Source of the DNA: Cryptomeria japonica
Taxonomy: Eukaryota; Streptophyta; Pinopsida; Cupressales; Cupressaceae
Direction: 5' to 3'
Assembly (NCBI RefSeq): GCF_030272615.1
Contig: NC_081406.1
Span: 116,903,347-116,967,346 of the forward strand
Length of the DNA stretch: 64,000 nt
Positions within the stretch are counted from its first letter, which is position 1; each line of letters begins with the position of its first letter. A program made the translations under genes and the position numbers. The notes below the pieces were generated by a model that searched no databases, was not told the DNA's origin, and saw only the letters and a program-made list of their open reading frames with translations. Below are positions 57,401 through 64,000 of this stretch, in pieces.

Positions 57401-59760
57401 GGATACCCATTGAGGATATGCTACAGGTCTGATGAATCCGACATCCAATAATTTCTTTAGTTCTATTTTGACCAAGAGAGCGATATGTGGATGCATCTTC
57501 CTTAATTTTTGTTTAATTGGTTTGGCTCTAGGACTAACATTTAAGTGATGCATAATAAGCTCTGGATCCAATCCTAGCATGTCTGCATATGACCAGGTGA
57601 AATTGATTTGTTGTCATTTGAAGAATTCCATATATTGTTTCCTTTCTTCTTCTGATAGAGAAGTTGCTGGATGTAGGATCTTTGGTTGCTCTATTGTCCC
57701 AATGTTAACTGCCTCTATTGGTTCGATCAAAATTGATGACCTTTCTTGATAGTGCGTAGGTAAAGTGTCAAATCTCCCATCTTATGGTTCCTCAAGGAGG
57801 TTTTCACCATTAGATGTGTCCTTTCTTTTTAATTTTTCCTAATCTAATGTTGCCAAGAAATGGTTTTCAGCATTAGACTTGATATTGTTTTCTTTATTTT
57901 CCTTTTTGCGACTAGGAGATTTGGCACCCACTTGACTGGAAGATTCGTTGTTGAAATTCCTAGTGAGAGTTGTTGCAGGTTCAATTGCATTAAGATATAC
58001 AAATATGGCATGGTCATTAGGAAAGGTATCAATGGCAATATGTCCTTCATTTTCCCAATCAATAAGTTTGGGGTGGATTAGAGGTAGGGGGTCATCAGGT
58101 TGAGATGTTTCGAGAGTATCAAGGTTAATGATGGATGTATCAAAGTTTTCGATATGTATGTCTATGTCTAGAATGGTAATCTCATCTGAATGACCTCACA
58201 CAAGGAGCTCCTGATCGTCCTCAATTAAATCCAAGTTAGCTGAATGTGATTCTAATTGAAGTGGGTTAGTTCCTAATGTTTGCCCTGCATATGTGTGAAC
58301 TACATCGACTCCTACATCTTCTTCAAAGCAATTTTCTTCAGCTGATTCCTCAGAGTGATAGGAATCCCATTCCCATTCATCAAAATCTGTCTCATTTGTA
58401 GCTTGCAATCTACATATTTGTTCATATAGTATTTGATTTGTTTCTTCTTCTTTTCTTGCTATTTCTTTTCTTCGTTCATATTCAACCTCTTCTAGACTGA
58501 GATTGAGTTATGTCAACCTTGCTATGAGTTCTCCTTGACTTTTATTAGCTTCTTTCTTGTTTTGATTGAGATTTAATGTGGCTTGGGAGGTGTTTTTTTT
58601 TTGTTTTTCCTGTTGATTTGAAGCTTGCTTCTTTTCCCATTTCATGTTTGCTTGTGCTTGTTGCTTAGCTGATGTTTCTTCTCTTTCAAATTCTAGTTGT
58701 TCTTGTCTGTTTTCATATTCCTCTTGTTGTTGGCTAAAAGATGTGTCTTCTGGTAGAGTAAATTGTCCATACCCTAAGCCTGCTTTGTCTGTAGCCTACT
58801 GAGTATGAGGTTGGATAGGTTCTGATATACCTTCTTTTCTTTTCCCTATAGGACCTATTCTAGTGTATCCCATTTTTTTGAGAATGTTAAATCCTTTTTC
58901 ATACTTTTTTGTAGGTATGCAGACATTGTTGATATTTTGTTGGACTTCTTCATCCTTGTATAGCCACTCTAGTACATCTTTATCTTCTATTTCCTCTGAT
59001 AAGATCCCAACACTAACAAATGCTCCATCAAATATTGGAAGATGTTTCACAATTGGTTGTTGTTTAGAGTTTGATGGTTTTCCAAAGGATTTAGGAGAAA
59101 GTGGTAATTGTGATATTGAATATTCTCCATTCCCTCGATCTCTTAGCTACATTTGTTTTTCCATACTTGACAAAATTGAGGCATATGATTTTTCTTTAGA
59201 TTGTGTGTTTGAAGATGATGCCTCCCTATTATGAGGATCAATGACCTCTTGAGCTGGTTTGAGATTACTACAATACTGAAATGGATAATTGAATCTATTG
59301 AGATCATGATTTCCTGCCCATTGTAGGGAAACTTTAGGCACTGATGATATGCTGATGGAACAACTTGTATGTCATGTATCTGGGGTCTTCCCAAGAGTAT
59401 GTTGTATAATAAGTCCAAGTCTAGAACTTGGCATGCTGTGTCTTTCTATAAAGGTCCCACTTTGATGCGTAACATCACAATTCCTTTAGAGGATAGCTCT
59501 TCTTCATCATAGGCTTTAATGATGATCTTTTTTTGGGGGTCAATTGCATCTTCTGAATAACCTAGAGCACAAACTAGACTCAAAGAGAAAATATTTAAGC
59601 CAACTCCTCCATCTATTAGGACATGTTTGACTCGCATCTTATGAATGATGACTTCAATATGCAAGGGAGCATTATGGGGATGTTGCAAGGACATGTCATC
59701 TTCTTCAGTGAATGATAAGAAGTGAGGGGTTGTGAGGTGTCCCACCATGGTTTGGAATTG
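54440..59760 (-). pseudogene. Tat-1 protease and pol (PR-RT-RH-aRH-IN), broken
   Basis: Minus-strand order: protease about 59690-59340 (VLIDGGVGLNIFSL, LLYNILLGRPQIHD, HQCLKFPYNGQE); a G-patch-like segment near 58805-58905 (NILKKMGYTRIGPIGKRKEG); RT 57580-56966 (VGFIRPVAYPQWVSNIV, RICIDFRDLNNACPKDD, IEDYVDDILAKS); RNase H about 56920-56200; a second, archaeal-type RNase H about 56190-55802 (LCFDGSYT, FGDSQLVINQINDDY); integrase about 55510-54560 (ARTCKQCQIHG, WDIDLVGK, HERRQNVFDHLKVYQQRM). The C-terminus is INSMHLKKFYI with TGA at 54440-54442. Two RNase H domains define the Tat lineage. Stops and shifts occur throughout, so it is inactive. Confidence 0.88.
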
Positions 59761-59995
59761 ATCTATATCCAGATCTTTAAAAACTATTGTATCTATTAAT
59801 GCTCTTTCAAGAATTTCTTTGTGTGCAGGTGAAAGCTTTAAAAAGTTCTAAGATGTATATTTGCGCGGGCATTTTCTACAATTGTTCCACTAGATTATAT
59901 TGTTTTGCAGTGGATGACATGCTAGTGTTAGGACCTGGCAAAACAACTTTAAATTTGCTTCTTATGATAGCATGAGTAGGCTCATGATTTTGCTT

Positions 59996-61775
59996 TTATT
60001 TAACTACAATCACATTTACCACATTATCATATGTATGAGCGTAGTTTACCTTTGCTTTACCCTTACCATTATTTGTTGTTGATGATTCACCCTTCTCATA
60101 GTTTGGAAGTGGAGTTTTAAAAGCTGTATGAGATTCATTTGTCGCATTTCCATCCACAGTTATTACTCCATTATCAATCAAATCTTGGATGACATATTTC
60201 AACCGTTGACAATTATCTGTGTGATGTCCCTTGTTTCAATGGAAATCACAATAATGGTTATCATTCCACCAAGGGGGTTTTACTTGAGGTTTGTAGTTCC
60301 TTCCTTCTGGCAAAGTAATCAATTTGTTTTTGAGAAGTGTCTTTAGTGCTGACCCAAGGGGTTCACCAATGTTTGTAAATTGCATTCGAAAGAAATTTTT
60401 GATAGTAGCTTTTTGGTGATTGTTGTTTTGTTGAGCTGCTGCTGAGTGATTCGATAAGTTAAATATTGGTAGTTTTGGTTTCACATTGTTGTTATCCACT
60501 ATTCCATCTTTGACAACATTATGATTTCTATTCGAAAACTTTGGCTTATCATTGTTGTTGTTGTTAGTGTTGTTAGGAGGGTGAACTCCTTCTTTGTATA
60601 TTTTTAACTCACCCTTCTTTATCATGGGTTCTTCTATTTTGATTCCATTATCAATCACCTTTCCAAAAATTTGATGTCCTTGCATTTTTAGATGATAACT
60701 CATTTGATCATTTAGGTTATCGATGAATATGTCCATTTTTTCACACTTTGGCACTGCACGATGATATCATGAAGCTAACCATCTTCATCTCTATAAAAAT
60801 GTCATGAAAGGTTCTCCACTCTTTTGTTTGGCATTACATAGGTCTAGCATTGTTACTTCATGTTGTATGTTGTAAGAGTATTATGAAACAAACTTGTCCA
60901 CCAATTTTGAGAATGATCTGATTCCAGGTGGAAGTTTGGAGAACCATTCCATAGCTAGTCCAGTTAAGATTTTTAGAAATAATCTCATCAAGTAGGTATC
61001 CTCATGTGCAAACTCCATACTCATTGTGCAAAATTATCATATATGATCTTGGGGGTCAGTGCTTCCATCATATTTTTCATATTTAGGAGTTTCACAACCT
61101 ATAGGAAATGGTATCATGTTTAAATTTCTATTGAATGGATAAGGAAAAATTTCTTGAAGTGAGTATCTTCTAACATTTCCTCTCTGCATATCTTGAATTT
61201 GCATTTCCAACACAATGTTTTATTTATTGTGTGAGAGTTGTGATAGGATTATCAACATGATTTGTTCTTGTATAACCATGATTTTGCATTCTAGGAGGAT
61301 CTTGATCTCTTCTTGTATCATCTCTACCCCTTCTTGTATCCTCATTGGATTGAGCGTTACTTAGAATTTCTATGTCATCCCTTTTGGGAATGTAAGTTTC
61401 CTCATTGGTTTTGGTGTTACTAGGAATTGACATGTCATTAATTTTGAGACCAAAAATATCCTCACATTGTTTGTTATTAAGGGGGAGGTCACTTCTCTTT
61501 TGTGTCAATTTTTTCACATCAAAATCTTGGGGGAGTGTAGAACCAAATTTTGCTAACATTAGGAAATATTTTTCTTTGTCTCCCTCCAATATTTTATCCA
61601 TAAATTTATCGAATTGAGGATCTTTTTTGATGTCTCTGACATGTTGTTCTATTATTTCCTCTTCAACTTGTATTTCATCTTCATGTTCCATGTTTCTATA
61701 ATATTCATTTATTTTAAATATTTCTATTTCTATTTCTGCAACCTTTCGTCTCTGAGCCCTAGTTAAAATAGGCAT
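59996..61775 (-). pseudogene. Tat-1 gag, broken
   Basis: ATG at 61775 (MPILTRAQRRKVAEIEIEIF) starts a charged N-terminal region to about 61224. The capsid-type domain follows at about 61150-60720 (STDPQDHI, EFAHEDTYLMRLFLK, EKMDIFIDNLNDQMSYHLKM). An Asn-rich linker follows. The zinc site YCDFH...KGHHTDNCQRLKYV is at about 60205-60250, with the C-x2-H...H-x4-C form typical of Tat gags. Several stops (TGA and TAA as well as TAG) break the frame. It would form the virus-like particle and bind the element RNA. Confidence 0.82.
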
Positions 61776-63775
61776 ACATGTGTGCTAGATATTGTGCTAG
61801 GATTCGATTGTCCAAAAGTTGTTTCGATAAGTGATCAACTGTCAATGTAAATGGGATAAAATGATATGACATGAAAAGATGATTCAAGTGTTTAAAAGTT
61901 TGCAAGTTATTCAATCTTCGGTTTTGGAGTGCAATGATGATGATTTTGAAAAAAACTAGGTCCAATAGGAACGATATATCCTATGATGTGGGACAAGGTT
62001 ATCCTAGCCAAACATTGTAGTTTCATGATAGAGGATGATAGATCTTGATGAGAAACTATATTTTGAGTGATCAGTTTATCAAAGAGGGTGATAATGCACT
62101 TTGAGATGTTAGATCTTGAACTTGTTGAAGGCGAATACTTGAAAATCTTGAGGTGTCTATTTCTAGAATCTAATTTGACAGATGATAACTTGACCAAGAA
62201 AACCAAGGAGACAATCTAAGAATAGAATGACAGATAATAGGTGTCTATGCTCACTATAAACTAACCAAGCAACTACGACAGACATGAAAAAGACATGCAA
62301 GAAGACAGTTCTGGATAGACAAAGACATAAATTCATATGACACCTTATACAACCCCGAATGACAATTTAGACAGGCTCATACGACAAACTAGAAATTTCA
62401 CACGACAAAAGACATAAACTCGTACAAGCTTTCTCACAGAACCAGACGACAAACTATGACATAAAACTCTTTGCTAAGTTGATTTGTATGACAATTCCCA
62501 CTAGGCCAGATGATAAACTAGATGCCTCGTACGACAAACTAACAAACTCGTATGATAGAGGACAAAACAAAGACAAAAACTTTGTTTGGATAGATTTTTG
62601 ATTAAAGAAGTTTGATGTTTTGCTTCTGTTTTCCAGTTTTTTAGATGTCTAATTTTCTATTTTAGGGATGAAGACACATCAAACATGTGATATGATAAGT
62701 GACCTCAAGCACAGTACGCTACCTAAGGAAGTTGGCTGAGAAAGAAAACGTTTGCTTGCAAACTTAGGTACACACCCAATAGCTAATCAGGAAACACGAC
62801 CGCTAAGTCTCATGCAATGGATTCTCAACACCATATTATCCAACTCCAAATGCTAATGGGGGCATGATATGGATAGTGTCTTGGGAGAGTTACTATCTCT
62901 CTTGCACAAAAATTATCCCCCTTTCAGAGGTGAATTGGGTAGCTTCTAATTGTAATCGGAACTAGTAAGGGATTCATTCAACGCGTCGGGGTATATACTC
63001 AATTAAGAGGTCTCCCAGCCTTGAAAACCAAGGTTTGATATACCCGAAGGTACAAAGGATGGATTTTTCCGAGCACTGCCATTGACTTGATTTTCATCAA
63101 ATCACATTTACTTTATAGTGGGTTGGAGTACTTGGCGTTAGATGTTCCCACTTGGATCGTTCCCCTCTCACCGACCTTAATGGCTTTGGCCTTATAGGCT
63201 CCTTAGGAGGGTAGACCCGCAAAAGATATGCACTATTGAAAGAAAAGGATGAGTCTGGCTTTCTAATCGCCTAAGAAAGGTGAGAGCATACTCGCCTATT
63301 ATCAAAACACATAAGACATGTTTGTTCATTTCCTTTAGCAAAATAAATGTGCCTAGAAAACATAAAGAAGACACAAAGTTTGGTTGAGTCCTCCTAGGCA
63401 ACCTGCAAAATAGATACATTAGTAGTCATGATGTTTGGATGAAATGAAGCTTTGACAAGCGTAATCTTCGACAATCACCCTGCAAAAACCAGTTAGGCTG
63501 CCCATAAACCCACAAACAGACTAGGGTTAGTATTAGTAATAATCAAATTGAAGCATGAAACCTCTAAAATGCAACCTGTTTTGAAATCATAGAAAGAAAA
63601 TTTCGTATGACAATTCTCACCTGATCGTACAACAATTCTCAGCTGCTTGTACAAGAGCACAAAGGAAGTTGTATGAGATAGAAAGGGAACTCGTATGAAA
63701 TTCTGAATCAGACCCAGCCAGAAACCTGCTAGACTAAAAATTTGATGATGTTAAGAGGCCAAAAATGAGATTTTT
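61776..63775 (-). other. Tat-1 long 5' leader without genes
   Basis: About 2 kb between the primer site and gag with no supportable ORF. It contains more than ten dispersed TCGTAYGACAA-like words (62330-62560 and 63600-63700). Confidence 0.7.
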
Positions 63776-63797
63776 GACCCCACAGTGGGTGCCAAAA
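63776..63797 (-). other. Tat-1 primer-binding site
   Basis: The minus strand reads TTTTGGCACCCACTGTGGGG directly after the LTR end GCATGACA. It is like the TTTGGCGCCCACCGTGGGG form common in Tat elements, with CpG-type changes. Confidence 0.8.
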
Positions 63798-64000
63798 TGT
63801 CATGCCTGTGAAGTGTGATACCTGCAACTACAACACAAACACTCAATAGATCATTACAAGCATGGTTAGCAAATAAGAAGAAAATGAAAGATGAATCATG
63901 ACAAAGCGACCTATCACCTCCTAAGAGATGCGAGTATGGATTTACTCTCAGATCTAGATAAGCAATCCCAGTGACTTGACTACACCTACATGGAGGTTTT
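63798..64000 (-). repeat. Tat-1 right LTR (5' LTR), partial at window edge
   Basis: TGTCATGCCTGTGAAGTG onward, colinear with 48775-48977. Confidence 0.9.

Larger units (their letters stand above)
48775..64000 (-). mobile_element. Tat-1: Tat-lineage Ty3/gypsy element on the minus strand, runs off the right edge
   Basis: Left LTR 48775 to about 49938 and the start of the right LTR at 63798. A Tat-type primer site sits inside the right LTR. Gag, protease, RT, two RNase H segments and integrase are all on the minus strand. The first 200 bp of the two LTRs differ at about 15 positions by eye (near 7%). A second element (50205-52850) lies in the 3' non-coding part. Confidence 0.9.

Overview
The window looks like repeat-rich nuclear DNA of a land plant, most likely a gymnosperm (conifer-type). 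It is AT-rich, and I could not recognise any host protein gene, tRNA, rRNA or other stable RNA gene. Almost everything that can be explained is LTR retrotransposons, stacked inside one another and decayed to different degrees. The organism call is an inference from the mix of Copia, chromovirus-type Gypsy and Tat-type Gypsy elements, from very long LTRs and from heavy nesting. No sequence here is diagnostic of a species.

Layout. 1-789: a broken hAT-like transposase N-terminus on the minus strand. 2372-4091: a solo LTR with matching target-site duplications (TSDs). 4621-6360: a heavily decayed Copia gag/integrase fragment (Copia-1). 6366-13549: a complete but dead Copia on the minus strand (Copia-2). 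14344-15240: a decayed reading frame of coiled-coil character. 15351-40068: a three-level nest. Its outer layer is a Tat-like Gypsy (Tat-2; LTR, PBS, gag, protease). That is interrupted at 19922-39899 by a Copia (Copia-3), which is interrupted at 22419-35666 by a 13.2 kb chromovirus-like Gypsy with LTRs of about 4.4 and 3.8 kb. Both inner insertions have perfect 5-bp TSDs (AATAA and GGTAA).

40069-48025 is unassigned LTR-like DNA interrupted by the youngest element, Copia-4 (41309-46355, TSD GATTG, two 462-bp LTRs with seven mismatches). 48026-48774 is a truncated LTR of the Copia-2 family. It is cut by a Tat-type Gypsy on the minus strand (Tat-1) that runs from 48775 past the right edge. Tat-1 carries in its 3' region a deleted LTR element (50205-52850, TSD GTTCT) whose only surviving gene is a coiled-coil ORF of unknown function.

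How the genes work together: each autonomous element encodes capsid (gag), protease, integrase, reverse transcriptase and RNase H, in Copia order (GAG-PR-IN-RT-RH) or Gypsy order (GAG-PR-RT-RH-IN). Every copy here is interrupted by stops or frameshifts, so none should make its polyprotein unaided. The stops are strikingly biased: in Copia-4 and the large Gypsy nearly all are TAG where a CAG (Gln) codon is expected, or TGA where CGA is expected. This fits decay of methylated CHG and CG sites.
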